Below are positions 51,302 through 60,818 of a DNA stretch of 64,000 bases, piece by piece. The translations under genes and the position numbers were made by a program. Below the pieces are notes generated by a model. The model was not told the DNA's origin, did not search any database, and saw only the letters and a program-made list of their open reading frames with translations. Positions within the stretch are counted from its first letter, which is position 1. Each line of letters starts with the position of its first letter. This DNA comes from JAFMJV01 sp963814315 (lineage in GTDB: Bacteria > Chloroflexota > Limnocylindria > Limnocylindrales > CSP1-4). The DNA lies in contig CAWFCG010000002.1 of NCBI GenBank assembly GCA_963814315.1, positions 62,001 to 126,000 of the forward strand, given 5' to 3'.

Positions 51302-51997
51302 TTACCCCTCGTCGGGGTCGCCTAAGGGCGGGTCGAAGGTGGCCACCTCCCTGAGCGACTTGCGCCGCAGGTCGGGCACCGTGGCATCGGGTGCCGGATA
51401 GCCGACCGGGAAGAGCACGAAGGGCCGTTCGCCGCGGGGCCGCTCCAGGATCTGGGTGAGGAACCCCATCGGGCTGGGCGTGTGAGTCAACGTGGCCAAA
51501 CCCATGTGGTGGATGGCGGCGACGAACATGCCCGCCGCGATACCTACCGATTCACGTGTGTAGTAGTGCTTGCGATGGGTGCCGTCGGGGAAGGTGCCAT
51601 GGATCTGCTCGAACAGCACCACCAGCCACGGCGCCGTCTCCAGATAGGGCTTGCGCCAGTCGGTGCCCAGCGGCGCCAGGGCGTCCAGCCACTCCTCCGA
51701 CATACGGCTCTCATAGGCGCGTCGCTCCTCGGCCTCAGCCGCCAGGCGGATATGCCACTTGGTGCCCGGGTCACTCACGGCCACGAAGGTCCAGGGCTGC
51801 TGATGCGCGCCACTCGGAGCCGTCGAGGCAGTCTGGATGGCGAGCTCCAGGAGGTGCATGGGCACCGGATCGGGGCTGAACTCGCGCACCGATCGGCGGC
51901 CATCCATCTCGGCGAGGAACGCGGCCGCACGGGACTCCATCTCCCGAGGCGCGATTCGAGCCGGTCGGTAGGGGATGCGGCCATCATCGTGAGCCAT
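51302..51997 (-). CDS. Nitroreductase-fold flavoprotein, iodotyrosine-deiodinase-like
   Basis: A 231-aa FMN enzyme. DGRRSVREFSPDPVP carries the FMN-phosphate arginines, TASTAPSGAHQQPWTFVAVS is the second FMN block, and HYYTRESVGIAAGMFVAAIH plus LATLTHTPSPMGFLTQILER match the bacterial IYD-like branch rather than NfsB. It reduces an unknown substrate, possibly by reductive dehalogenation. Divergent from the aminotransferase operon. Confidence 0.87.
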   Translation of the reverse strand: MAHDDGRIPYRPARIAPREMESRAAAFLAEMDGRRSVREFSPDPVPMHLLELAIQTASTAPSGAHQQPWTFVAVSDPGTKWHIRLAAEAEERRAYESRMSEEWLDALAPLGTDWRKPYLETAPWLVVLFEQIHGTFPDGTHRKHYYTRESVGIAAGMFVAAIHHMGLATLTHTPSPMGFLTQILERPRGERPFVLFPVGYPAPDATVPDLRRKSLREVATFDPPLGDPDEG

Positions 51998-52207
51998 CGC
52001 CGGACGATACCAGCAAGCTCCTCGGCCGCTGCGCCATCCTGGTGCGGCCAGATCTCGCGCCTACAGCGTCGCGCAGGGAGTCTGATGGGACGATGACCCT
52101 TTGCCCCCGCTCCATCCGTGGCACACTCCGGCGGACGCGGCGCCGAGACATATCCCGGGACCGGATCCGCCCGGGGACCCGTGCGTTGCGGAACGGAAGG
52201 TGACGAG

Positions 52208-53542
52208 ATGGTCGAGGAGATCGAAGGGGTCATGAGCGCCGACGAGATCGTGGCGCTCTCGAAGAAGCACACCATGTTCGAGTGGGCAGCCCAGAACGCG
52301 GCCGACCCTATCCCGGTCGAGACGGCCAAGGGCTGCTACTTCTACTCGAGCGACGGCAAGCGCTACCTCGACTGGAACAGCCAGCTGATGTCCGTGAACA
52401 TCGGCCATGGTGACGAGCGGGTCATCGACGCCATCGCAGCGCAAGCCCGGAAGCTGGCCTATGCCAACCCCTTCCTGGCACATGAGCCGCGGGCACGCCT
52501 GGGTCGCAAGCTGGCGCAGCTCACGCCCGGCGACCTTGACGTCATGTTCTTCACCAACGGTGGTGCCGAAGCCAACGAGAACGCTATCAAGCTGGCTCGC
52601 CAGTTCACCGGCCGGCACAAGATCCTGGCTCGCTATCGGTCATACCATGGCGGCACGGGGCAGGCCATCACTGCCACCGGTGATCCGCGTCGTTGGCCCA
52701 GCGAGACTGGCGTGTCCGGCATCTATCGGGCGCCCGATCCGCACCGTTATGGACGTCGCGACCCGGAGCCAGTCGAGCGAGCCCTCGCCGATCTCGAGGA
52801 AGTGATCATGTTCGAGGGCGGCCACAACATCGCCGGCTTCATCTTCGAGCCGGTAGTGGGCACCAACGGCATCCTCATCCCGCCGGACGGCTACCTGCAG
52901 GGCGTGCGTGAGATCTGTGACAAGCACGGCATCATGATGATCGCCGACGAGGTCATGAGCGGCTTCGGCCGCACTGGTGAATGGTTCGCTGTGGATCATT
53001 GGGACGTCGTGCCCGACATCCTCACCATGGCGAAGGGCATGACCTCGTCGTACCTGCCCCTGGGTGCCGTGGCCATGCGCCAGAGCATCGCCGACGGCTT
53101 CGCGGACAAGGTCTTCTCCGGTGGCTTGACCTACAACAGCCACCCCATGGGCTGCGCCACGGCCCTGGCCGTGATCGACGTCTACGAGCAGGATGGGCTC
53201 ATCGAGCGCGCCAAGCGGATGGGCGAGGTGATGCGAGGCCACATGGAACGCCTCATGGGCAAGCACCCCAGCATCGGCGCGCATCGGAACATCGGCCTCT
53301 TCGGCATCCTTGAACTCGTGCGCGACCGCGAGTCCTACGAGCCGATGGCGCCCTACGGTGGCACGTCCGATGAGATGAAGGCGATCGGCAAGTACTTCCG
53401 GCAGAACGGCCTCTTCACCTTCCTGCGTTTCAACACCATCCACTGCAACCCGCCGCTGACGATCACCGCCGAGGAGATGGCCGAGGGCTTCGACATCATC
53501 GACGCTGCCCTTGACCTCGCCGACGCGGGCGTGCGCGCCTAA
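52208..53542 (+). CDS. Class-III PLP aminotransferase
   Basis: A 444-aa PLP enzyme. GCYFYSSDGKRYLDWNSQLM opens the fold, MFFTNGGAEANENAIKLARQ binds the cofactor phosphate, GIMMIADEVMSGFGRTGEWF has the PLP-ring Asp, and TMAKGMTSSYLPLGAVAM has the Schiff-base Lys. It resembles omega-aminotransferases (taurine, beta-alanine or GABA with pyruvate). ATG 52208 has GGAAGG upstream; ATG 52232 is an alternative. It begins a run of importer genes on the same strand, so it probably acts on the imported amine or its product. Confidence 0.88.
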   Translation: MVEEIEGVMSADEIVALSKKHTMFEWAAQNAADPIPVETAKGCYFYSSDGKRYLDWNSQLMSVNIGHGDERVIDAIAAQARKLAYANPFLAHEPRARLGRKLAQLTPGDLDVMFFTNGGAEANENAIKLARQFTGRHKILARYRSYHGGTGQAITATGDPRRWPSETGVSGIYRAPDPHRYGRRDPEPVERALADLEEVIMFEGGHNIAGFIFEPVVGTNGILIPPDGYLQGVREICDKHGIMMIADEVMSGFGRTGEWFAVDHWDVVPDILTMAKGMTSSYLPLGAVAMRQSIADGFADKVFSGGLTYNSHPMGCATALAVIDVYEQDGLIERAKRMGEVMRGHMERLMGKHPSIGAHRNIGLFGILELVRDRESYEPMAPYGGTSDEMKAIGKYFRQNGLFTFLRFNTIHCNPPLTITAEEMAEGFDIIDAALDLADAGVRA

Positions 53543-53579
53543 CGCGCGAGGAAGTCAGGGGAGCCGGGATGGGCGAGCC

Positions 53580-54752
53580 ATGAGCGACGAGAGCATGGAG
53601 CAGGGCAAGCGCCCGGACCCTCGGTCAGATCAGGCGGAGGTCGACAGCGGCGCCCGTATCCCCATGCCCTATCGCGCGCTCGGCCCCAACACCTCCGCCT
53701 GGTCGCCCCACGACCATGACATCGGACGAGCTGGCGCCATCGAGGACACGCTGGATGTCGAAGGAGGGGCCGATGAGCTGGCCAAGCAGTCGAGCGGCGG
53801 CGTGGAGGCCGTGGTCGGTCGCTGGGGTTCGCCGTTTGGCCGACTGCTTCGCACGCTCCTCGCTTTCGTAGCCTTCTTCCTCGTCGTCTTCTTCGCCTGG
53901 GAGATCTTCAAGTGGCTCTTCGGCGATCCCTGGCGGTTCGAGAACGTCCTCGGTAGCGGCTTCGACTACTACCACGTGCCACCCTTCCACCTGATCCAGG
54001 CCGGGGACGTGCAGCTCCCGCACACCTGGGACATCGCTTTTGCCCTCACCGAGCCGGTGCAGCGCAACTCCGACCAGTCGCTGTTGATGTATCTCGCGGG
54101 CGCCGCGTTCTCCACGTTGAAGCTGGCGTTGGTGGGCTTCGGGCTGGGCGCGCTGATCGGCATCGGGCTGGCGTCGATCTTTGTGCACTCGAGTCTGTCC
54201 GAGCGCGCCTTCATGCCCTACGTCATCACCAGCCAGGCCATCCCCATCGTGGCGCTGGCTCCGATCATCGTGGCCGCCGCCGGTCGTGGCGCAGCCGCGG
54301 TCGTCATCATCGCCACGTACCTGACGTTCTTTCCGGTCACCGTCGCTCAGGCACGCGGACTGCGCTCCCCCGATCCCCGCTCGCTGGAGTTGATGCGCTC
54401 CTTCGCGGCATCGAAGTGGTCGATCTATCGCAAGGTACGCCTGCCGGCGTCGGTGCCGTACCTCTTCACCGCGCTGAAGGTGGCCGCGGCCGCCGCCATC
54501 GTCGGCGCCATCATCGGTGAGGGGCCGGGTGGCGTGAAGGATGGCCTGGGCCGAGCCATCATCAACTTCAATCAGCAGTACATCAGCGGGCCTGAGAAGC
54601 TCTGGGCGACCATCCTCATCGCCGCCATCACCGGCATCCTCTTCTTCGTCATGGTCCGCATCGCGGAGATCCTGAGCACGCGCCAACGAGCGACCGCCCG
54701 CCCGTCGGGCGAGCAAGGACGGGTCGCAGACCCGGCCAAGGGGGCCTCATGA
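53580..54752 (+). CDS. ABC importer permease with long N-terminus
   Basis: A 390-aa permease of the SsuC/ThiX type. Residues 1-85 are a charged cytoplasmic tail (many Asp, Glu, Pro), far longer than the usual 10-20. After membrane segment 1 (LLAFVAFFLVVFFAWEIFKW) there is an outer insert of about 65 residues (WRFENVLGSGFDYYHVPPFH). Then come five segments and the EAA coupling loop ELMRSFAASKWSIYRKVRLP. It overlaps the ATPase gene by 4 bp. Confidence 0.85.
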   Translation: MSDESMEQGKRPDPRSDQAEVDSGARIPMPYRALGPNTSAWSPHDHDIGRAGAIEDTLDVEGGADELAKQSSGGVEAVVGRWGSPFGRLLRTLLAFVAFFLVVFFAWEIFKWLFGDPWRFENVLGSGFDYYHVPPFHLIQAGDVQLPHTWDIAFALTEPVQRNSDQSLLMYLAGAAFSTLKLALVGFGLGALIGIGLASIFVHSSLSERAFMPYVITSQAIPIVALAPIIVAAAGRGAAAVVIIATYLTFFPVTVAQARGLRSPDPRSLELMRSFAASKWSIYRKVRLPASVPYLFTALKVAAAAAIVGAIIGEGPGGVKDGLGRAIINFNQQYISGPEKLWATILIAAITGILFFVMVRIAEILSTRQRATARPSGEQGRVADPAKGAS

Positions 54753-55591
54753 CCAGCGAGCCGACCGCGACCCCGGCCGTCCGCCTTAGTGCTGTCGAGA
54801 AGACGTTTCCCGTCAAGGACAGCGAGCCTATGGTGGCGTTGACTGGGATCGACCTGGAGGTCGGGCAGGAGGAGTTCGTCTCGCTCATCGGCCCCTCGGG
54901 CTGTGGCAAGTCCACGCTGTTGCGGGTAGTCGGCGACCTCATCACACCTTCGTCGGGCACCGTCGAGGTCAACGGCAAGCCCGCCCACCAGGCACGTCTG
55001 GATCGCGACTACGGCATGGTCTTCCAGGCACCGGTGCTCTTCGACTGGCGCACCGTGGAGGCCAACGTGCGACTGCCGCTGGAGGTCACGAACACGCCCA
55101 AGTCAGAGCGCGACGCGCTGGTGCGCCAGAAGCTCGAGCTGGTCGAGCTGGGTGCCTTCATGAACCACTACCCACATCAGCTCTCGGGCGGCATGCAGCA
55201 GCGGGTGGCGATCGCCCGGGCACTGGCGCTGCAGCCGGCGTTGCTGCTGATGGACGAGCCCTTCGGTGCGCTCGATGAGATGACCCGCGAGCACCTGAAC
55301 GCCGAGTTGCTGGGCATCTGGAGCGAGACCCACACCACCGTCATCTTCGTCACCCACTCCATCCCCGAGGCGGTGTTCCTCTCATCACGCGTGGTGGTCA
55401 TGAGCCCGCGACCCGGGCGTATCGCGGAGACCATCGACATCGACCTGCCGTATCCACGCGACGATGCTACTCGTGAGCAGGACCGCTACTACGAGCTCGT
55501 CACCGAGGTACGTGAAGCGCTGCGGGGTCGGCCCGATCGCGCCGCCGCCGGCTTGGCCATCCGATCGCGCGCCGATGGCTCGTTTGGATGA
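54749..55591 (+). CDS. ABC importer ATPase (SsuB/ThiZ type)
   Basis: A 280-aa ATPase. Walker A is IGPSGCGKSTLLRV, Q-loop MVFQAPVLFDWRTVEANV, signature QLSGGMQQRVAIARALA, Walker B LLLMDEPFGALDEMTR and H-loop IFVTHSI. This layout is typical of importers for nitrate, taurine, sulfonates and pyrimidine-like compounds. Its stop overlaps the ATG at 55588 of the second permease. Confidence 0.88.
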   Translation: MTSEPTATPAVRLSAVEKTFPVKDSEPMVALTGIDLEVGQEEFVSLIGPSGCGKSTLLRVVGDLITPSSGTVEVNGKPAHQARLDRDYGMVFQAPVLFDWRTVEANVRLPLEVTNTPKSERDALVRQKLELVELGAFMNHYPHQLSGGMQQRVAIARALALQPALLLMDEPFGALDEMTREHLNAELLGIWSETHTTVIFVTHSIPEAVFLSSRVVVMSPRPGRIAETIDIDLPYPRDDATREQDRYYELVTEVREALRGRPDRAAAGLAIRSRADGSFG

Positions 55592-56410
55592 CCGCGACGA
55601 CGAGAGGCGCATCGGGCTCGACTGATCCCACCGCTGCTGGGTGGCACACTGCGCCGCTACCTGCCGCCGCTCCTCGTCTTCATCGGCGGCCTCATCCTAT
55701 GGCAGCTCTACTACACCAGTGACGGGTTCTTCCGGCCCATCCCCACGCCGACCGAGATCGCCGCCGCCATCGTGGCTGAGTGGGAGCTGCTCTCCGCTTC
55801 GGCACTGGCGACCATCGTCGAGGCGCTGGGTGGTCTGGCCATCGGCACGACCGCGGCGCTCATCGTGGGGTTCCTGACCTCGCGTTGGGCCATCGCCCGC
55901 GACATCCTGCTGCCGTTGGCCATCGGCGCATCCACCATCCCCATCATCGCGGTGGCGCCCATCCTCAACAACTGGTTCGGCGTGCTCAATCCGATGTCAA
56001 AGATGATGATGGCGGCGCTGCTGGTGTTCTTTCCCGTGGTCATCAACGTCACCCGCGGTCTGGTGGAGGTCGGGCCCGGCCAGCTGGAGCTGATGCGCTC
56101 CTACGCTGCCGACGACACGACCGTCATGCGCAAGCTGCGCGTGCCCCACATGCTGCCGTTCTTCTTCACCGCCCTGAAAGTGGGCACCACGCTGGCCTTC
56201 ATCGGCGCCATCGTGGGCGAGTTCTTCGGGGGCACCTCACAGGTGCTTGGCCGCGTGGTGTTGCAGAAGATCAGTGCCGGGCAGTTCTCCGTGGCCTGGG
56301 CGGCCATCCTCATCGGCGCTATGGCGGCCATCCTCTCGTACCTCGTGGTGACGCTCATCGAACGGGCCGTCATCCCCTGGTATTGGCACATCCACGACGA
56401 GGCCAGCTAG
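55588..56410 (+). CDS. Second ABC importer permease, with an apparent N-terminal frameshift
   Basis: The ATG at 55588 overlaps the ATPase stop (ATGA) but its frame reads MTATTRGASGSTDP and then leaves sense. The frame that carries the rest of the permease has LLGGTLRRYLPPLLVFIGGL (membrane segment 1) and FFRPIPTPTEIAAAIVAEWE from about 55630, then runs to 56410 through six segments and the coupling loop ELMRSYAADDTTVMRKLRVP. In that frame the first ordinary start is GTG 55772, which would lose segment 1. A one-base indel near 55595-55635 explains this best; a rare start codon is the alternative. Confidence 0.75.
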
Positions 56411-56591
56411 GCTCCGGCCGTGACCCTGAGCCCTTGATGCCAGAGGGTCCGGATCAGCAGGCGACGGCCGAGTTCAAAAACGCACTCGATTACTGAGCGT
56501 TTCTGCGATATGGTTCGCGCGTCCAATAGAGCAGGGCGCTCGATCGGCCCGATCACGGGTGGCGGAGAGAGCTCGCAGCAGAGGTGGGTGA

Positions 56592-57692
56592 ATGATCAGG
56601 ACACGCAACGTCGGTACCGCAGTCGGTGCCGCAGGGCTCCTGGCCGTCGCTTCGTTCGGCGGTGCGGCGGCGCAGGACCTGACTCCGGTCAGCGTCCAGC
56701 TCCAGTGGGTGCCACAGGCACAGTTCGCAGGCTACTACGCCGCCGATGCCTTGGGCTTCTGGGAGGAGCAGGGTCTCGACGTGGAGCTTCTCGACGGCGG
56801 TCCCGATATCGCCCCGCAGGTCGTGGGGTCCGATCCCAACGGTCCCGAGTTCACGACCACATGGGTGCCGCGCGCATTGGCCGTGGTCGATGCCGGACAG
56901 TCGGACCTCGTCGACATCGGGCAGGTCTTCCAACGCTCCGGGACGCTCTCGGTGTCGTGGGCCGATGCTCCGGTGCCAACGCCAGCCGACTTCGCCGGCA
57001 AGAAGATCGGTGTCTGGGACTTTGGCAACGAGTATGAGGTGATCGCGGCCGCGACCGCGGCCGGGCTGACGCAGGGCCAGGACTTCGAGAAGGTCATCCA
57101 GCCCTTCGACATGGGTCTGCTGCTCAACCGCGAGATCGATGCCGCTGAGGCCATGACCTACAACGAGTACGCGCAGGTGTTGGAGACGGTGAACCCCGAC
57201 ACCGGCGAGCTGTACCAGCCCGAGGACCTCGTGGTCATCGACTACAACGATGTCGGTACGGCCATGCTCCAGGACGCCATCTTCGCACGCGCCAGCTGGC
57301 TCGCCGAGGAGGGCAACGAGGATATCGCGACACGCTTCCTGGCCGGCGCCTACAAGGGCTGGGCCTACTGTCGCGACAACCCTGAGGAGTGTGTCCAGTT
57401 CACCGTCGATGCCGGCTCCACGCTCGGCATCGGCCACCAGAACTGGATGATGAACGAGATCAACCCGCTCATCTGGCCGTCACCAGATGGTATCGGCGCG
57501 ATACCCGTCGACACCTGGGACAAGACCATCGAGATCTCCACCAACGCGGGCATCATCAGCGCCGATCCGGGTGAAGGTGCCTACCGAACCGACCTGACCG
57601 AGGCGGCCTGGGCGCTGTTGGGTGATGACGTGGACCTCACCGGTGAAGGCTTCACCAAGGGTGAGGTCGAGGTGACCCCAGGCGGCGAGTAG
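56592..57692 (+). CDS. NMT1/THI5-type ABC substrate-binding protein
   Basis: A 366-aa exported binding protein. Residues 1-27 form a signal peptide (ending GGAAAQDL). The mature part opens VSVQLQWVPQAQFAGYYAAD and GFWEEQGLDVELLDGGPDIA, the mark of the NMT1/THI5 group that binds pyrimidine, riboflavin or related ring compounds. YNEYAQVLETVNPDTGELYQ and ARFLAGAYKGWAYC-like helices follow. With the two permeases, ATPase and aminotransferase it forms one importer module. The ligand is not known. Confidence 0.85.
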   Translation: MIRTRNVGTAVGAAGLLAVASFGGAAAQDLTPVSVQLQWVPQAQFAGYYAADALGFWEEQGLDVELLDGGPDIAPQVVGSDPNGPEFTTTWVPRALAVVDAGQSDLVDIGQVFQRSGTLSVSWADAPVPTPADFAGKKIGVWDFGNEYEVIAAATAAGLTQGQDFEKVIQPFDMGLLLNREIDAAEAMTYNEYAQVLETVNPDTGELYQPEDLVVIDYNDVGTAMLQDAIFARASWLAEEGNEDIATRFLAGAYKGWAYCRDNPEECVQFTVDAGSTLGIGHQNWMMNEINPLIWPSPDGIGAIPVDTWDKTIEISTNAGIISADPGEGAYRTDLTEAAWALLGDDVDLTGEGFTKGEVEVTPGGE

Positions 57693-57724
57693 TCGGTCAG
57701 GCCACGCGCCACACCAGCACAGCG

Positions 57725-57759
57725 ACCAAGGGTCGGCTCTCTGAGGGCCGGCCCTTGGT
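57725..57759 (+). terminator. Terminator of the aminotransferase/importer operon
   Basis: ACCAAGGGTCGGC (57725-57737) and GCCGGCCCTTGGT (57747-57759) form a 13-bp stem with one G-U pair. Confidence 0.8.
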
Positions 57760-57824
57760 CATGCTCGCGGTGCGGCGACCGAGTGCCGGATCGAACCCCC
57801 ACGGATAGCTCTCGCGGCAGCAGC

Positions 57825-58796
57825 TCAGTCCAGTGGGCCCGACTCTGACAACCACCAGCTCCAGGTGTCAGCGAGGCTCCGATCCGAGACGACGCTCGCC
57901 CTGACCGACGTGGCCTCGTGGGTCCACGAGAGCATGATGCTGTCGAAGAAGGACTCGCAGACGATCCTGCCGGCCGGTGACTCTCCGATCGTGTACGGCT
58001 GTTCGCCTGGTACTGCCACGGCGCAATCGCCCGTGTCGCTGTCCACGCCTGCGGATGCGACATCCGCAGCGTACGCGGCCGCCAGAGATGCCGGCGAGTC
58101 GAGCTGGTGGTAGTAGACCGTGAGGTCGGGCGAGATCCGGCACTTGACGCTTACCACGACGCCGTCGTCTGGGCTGCCCCCGTCGAACGGCAAGCAAGTC
58201 GTTCGATGACCCTCTGGCACGCGTGCGATCAGGGCGTCGAGGGCGGCGCCAAGCTCGTTGCCGGACGATCCGGCTGGGCTACCGAGTGGGCCCGAGGCGG
58301 TCGCCCACCATTCGTGGAGTTCGGCGAAGTCGCCCTTGAGGAACGCTTCGCCGTAGATCGCGGTCGCATCGTGCGTCCAGTCGACGCTTTCGTAACCGAG
58401 GCTCTCGTAGCAGACCAGCCTGCCGGCCGGCTCTCCGCCGATGGCGTAGCCTTCCTCGCCTCCGACCGCCCGCGAGCAATCGCCGCTACCTGCGGCGATG
58501 GTCTCGAGCTCGAGCCGCCGTGCGAATACCTGCTCCAGAGCCTCGGGCGAATCGAATTGGCTGTAGCGGACCGTGATGCCCGATGGGAGTTCGCATCGAA
58601 CGGACATCAGCACCGCGTCCTCCTGGTCGCCCAGATCGGGCCGGCAGGCATCGCGATGGCTCTCAGGAATGTGGGCCAAGAGGGCCTCGACCCGATCGCC
58701 GAGCCCATCGCTCCCTGACTGCGCCACCACGCTTCCGGTCCCGAGGGCAACGCTGGTGGCGACCAGGATGGGAGCGACTCGATGGGGTCTGATCAC
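57825..58796 (-). CDS. Secreted protein with two tandem Cys-containing domains
   Basis: A 323-aa exported protein of unknown function; the start is GTG 58796 and residues 1-26 are a signal peptide ending VVAQSG. Two homologous domains follow. Domain 1 (about 32-168) has LLAHIPESHRDACRP, VRYSQFDSPEALEQVF, GEPAGRLVCYES, VDWTHDAT and WWATASGPLG. Domain 2 (about 180-323) has LIARVPEGHRTTCLP, VYYHQLDSPASLAAAY, GESPAGRIVCES, LSWTHEAT and WWLSESGPLD. Each has four Cys, likely two disulfides. Confidence 0.75.
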   Translation of the reverse strand: MIRPHRVAPILVATSVALGTGSVVAQSGSDGLGDRVEALLAHIPESHRDACRPDLGDQEDAVLMSVRCELPSGITVRYSQFDSPEALEQVFARRLELETIAAGSGDCSRAVGGEEGYAIGGEPAGRLVCYESLGYESVDWTHDATAIYGEAFLKGDFAELHEWWATASGPLGSPAGSSGNELGAALDALIARVPEGHRTTCLPFDGGSPDDGVVVSVKCRISPDLTVYYHQLDSPASLAAAYAADVASAGVDSDTGDCAVAVPGEQPYTIGESPAGRIVCESFFDSIMLSWTHEATSVRASVVSDRSLADTWSWWLSESGPLD

Positions 58797-58894
58797 GCTT
58801 GTACCTCACGACAGCCGTTGCCTCCCTCGTGGACCGGGCGGTCGATGATACGAGACGTGGCACGCCCACGTAGCTGTAGCGAACTCCAACGAGG

Positions 58895-59947
58895 TCAGAC
58901 TGTGTTGCGGCCCCGGACGAGGTCACGGCCGGCCACCATGGCGGCCAGCTTGGGCTTGGTGGCCCAGCGCGCGGTCTGGCTGAAGCCGCAGTCGGGCACG
59001 ATCGAGAGTTGCGCCTCGGGTACGTCGGCCGCCAGTACCTGGTCGATGCGCCAGGCCACATCGTCGGCCGACTCAAGGTAGTAGTTCTTGACGTCGATCA
59101 CGCCGGCCGAGAGGTGGCGCCCCGCGGCGGTGATGTCCGCGGCCACATCCAGCTCGGCCATCTCACGATTGGCGAACTCAAGCACGAACTCGCGCACATC
59201 GAAGGCCAGCGCCTGCTCCAGCACCGGTCGGTAGACGCGCTTGCTGAGCGGCCGACCGAAGAAGTTGCCGAAGCACAGGTGGACGGCCAGGTAGACTCGC
59301 TCCCGGACGCCCGCGACCGAGTCGTTGAAGAGCGTCGCGAACTCATCGGATGCTTCGGGATGGATGGCGGGGGAGGGCTCATCGAGCTGGATGTAGGTGG
59401 CTCCGGCATCTGCCAGCCGCGCCAGCTCAGCGGCGAGGATAGGCACGAATGCGCGGGCGGCAGCGATGCGGTCGGGATAGACCTCACCGGGCCCGTAGCT
59501 CAAGCGACCCGACAGCGTGAAGGGACCTGGGACGGTGACCTTGATGGGTCGTGTGGTGCGTCCGCGTGCGTATTCGAACTCCTCCACCACGCCCAGTCCG
59601 TCGGGCGCGGCGATCTCCTCCTGGACCGCGAAACGGTGCTGCTGATCGTGGCCGGCGGGGCCCAGCTGGCGCTCTGAGGCGAGTGCCGAGACGCCCGTGA
59701 GATGGCGGTAGAACTCGGCCGTGAAGAAGCCCACGCGCCGCATCTCACCTTCGCTGACGACATCGACACCGGCGTCCTCCTGGTCACGCAGGGCCATGTC
59801 GACCGCATCGTCCTGCACTTCGCGGATGTCACGCGGGCCCAGATCACCACGGCCGGCCGCGGCAACGGCCAGCTCCAGCCAGCCGGGGTGCGCGTGAGAC
59901 CCGCAGACCGAGGTCGTCAGGGACTGTGGGCGGAACGCTTCGGGCAT
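58895..59947 (-). CDS. MetE C-terminal-domain-like methyltransferase
   Basis: A 350-aa cobalamin-independent methionine-synthase-like barrel. Zinc ligands are visible as His and Cys in LAVHLCFGNFFG, Glu in FVLEFANREMAEL and Cys in IVPDCGFSQTARWAT. TTRPIKVTVPGPFTLSGRLS is typical. It lacks the N-terminal half of MetE, so it may be a core MetE-like methyltransferase using another methyl donor. ATG 59947 has AAGGAG upstream. Near the end of a minus-strand run after the SDR gene. Confidence 0.83.
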   Translation of the reverse strand: MPEAFRPQSLTTSVCGSHAHPGWLELAVAAAGRGDLGPRDIREVQDDAVDMALRDQEDAGVDVVSEGEMRRVGFFTAEFYRHLTGVSALASERQLGPAGHDQQHRFAVQEEIAAPDGLGVVEEFEYARGRTTRPIKVTVPGPFTLSGRLSYGPGEVYPDRIAAARAFVPILAAELARLADAGATYIQLDEPSPAIHPEASDEFATLFNDSVAGVRERVYLAVHLCFGNFFGRPLSKRVYRPVLEQALAFDVREFVLEFANREMAELDVAADITAAGRHLSAGVIDVKNYYLESADDVAWRIDQVLAADVPEAQLSIVPDCGFSQTARWATKPKLAAMVAGRDLVRGRNTV

Positions 59948-60014
59948 CTGTGTCTCCTTGGGAAGGGTGAGCTTGAGGATGGGCGAGTCTGGGGCTCTGG
60001 CCGCGGGGTCTGGC

Positions 60015-60815
60015 TCAACCGATGTCGAGGACGGACCAGCCGCCATCGATGGTGATGGTCTGCCCCGTGATGGCGCGCGACTCCGATGAGAGAAGGTACA
60101 TCGCCGCATCGGCCACGTCTTCGGCCGGGATGAATCCTTTCGACAGGGGCTGCTTGCGCTTGGAGAACGACTGTGTGGCGTCGTCGGCAGCGGCGCGCTC
60201 GGACATGCGCGAGGTCGTCAACGCCGGTGCCACCATGTTGATGCGGATCCCGCGCGGAGCGTAGTAGGCGGCCGCTGTGGTCGTGAGTGCCGCGATGGCA
60301 CCCTTGGCCGTAGCGTAGGCGTGCGTGGCGAAGAGCTCCGGCACCGGGCGCGTGGCTAGCACGGAGCCCATGTTCACGATGGCTCCACGCTGGCCGTCCG
60401 CATCGGGCGACTGGGTCAGCATCGCGCGTAGCACGGGTGCGCTCACCGTCACATGGGTGGTGGCGTTGAGCCGCATGGTAGCCTCGTAGGCCTCCGCTGT
60501 CAGCTCATGCAAGGGGCCGTCGCCCAGCTTTCGCCCGGAGCCACCGGCCACGTTGAAGAGCCCGTCGACGCGCCCGAGCTTGGCGATGACGTTCCGGAGC
60601 GCCTCCTCGGCGGCAGGCGCAACGGTCAGGTCGGCGGTCACGAAGTCGGCCGAACCGCCGTTCGCGGTGATGTCTTCGACCAGCGTGCGGCAGTTCGCCT
60701 CAGTGCGCGAGATGACCATCACTTGGGCGCCTTCGATCGCGAACCGTCGGGCGGAGGCTGCCGCGATGCCGGTAGCGCCGGTCACGATGATCGTCCGGCC
60801 TCGCAGTCGGCCCAT
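60015..60815 (-). CDS. Short-chain dehydrogenase/reductase
   Basis: A 266-aa NAD(P)-dependent oxidoreductase of the classical SDR type. The cofactor loop is IIVTGATGIAAASARRFA, the NAG-like block is LFNVAGGSG, the catalytic Ser is in IVNMGSVLATRP, and Tyr/Lys in HAYATAKGAIAALT. The C-terminal ITGQTITIDGGW is standard. Substrate unknown. It lies 3 bp after the PfkB gene, so the pair is co-transcribed. Confidence 0.88.
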   Translation of the reverse strand: MGRLRGRTIIVTGATGIAAASARRFAIEGAQVMVISRTEANCRTLVEDITANGGSADFVTADLTVAPAAEEALRNVIAKLGRVDGLFNVAGGSGRKLGDGPLHELTAEAYEATMRLNATTHVTVSAPVLRAMLTQSPDADGQRGAIVNMGSVLATRPVPELFATHAYATAKGAIAALTTTAAAYYAPRGIRINMVAPALTTSRMSERAAADDATQSFSKRKQPLSKGFIPAEDVADAAMYLLSSESRAITGQTITIDGGWSVLDIG

Positions 60816-60818
60816 GTC

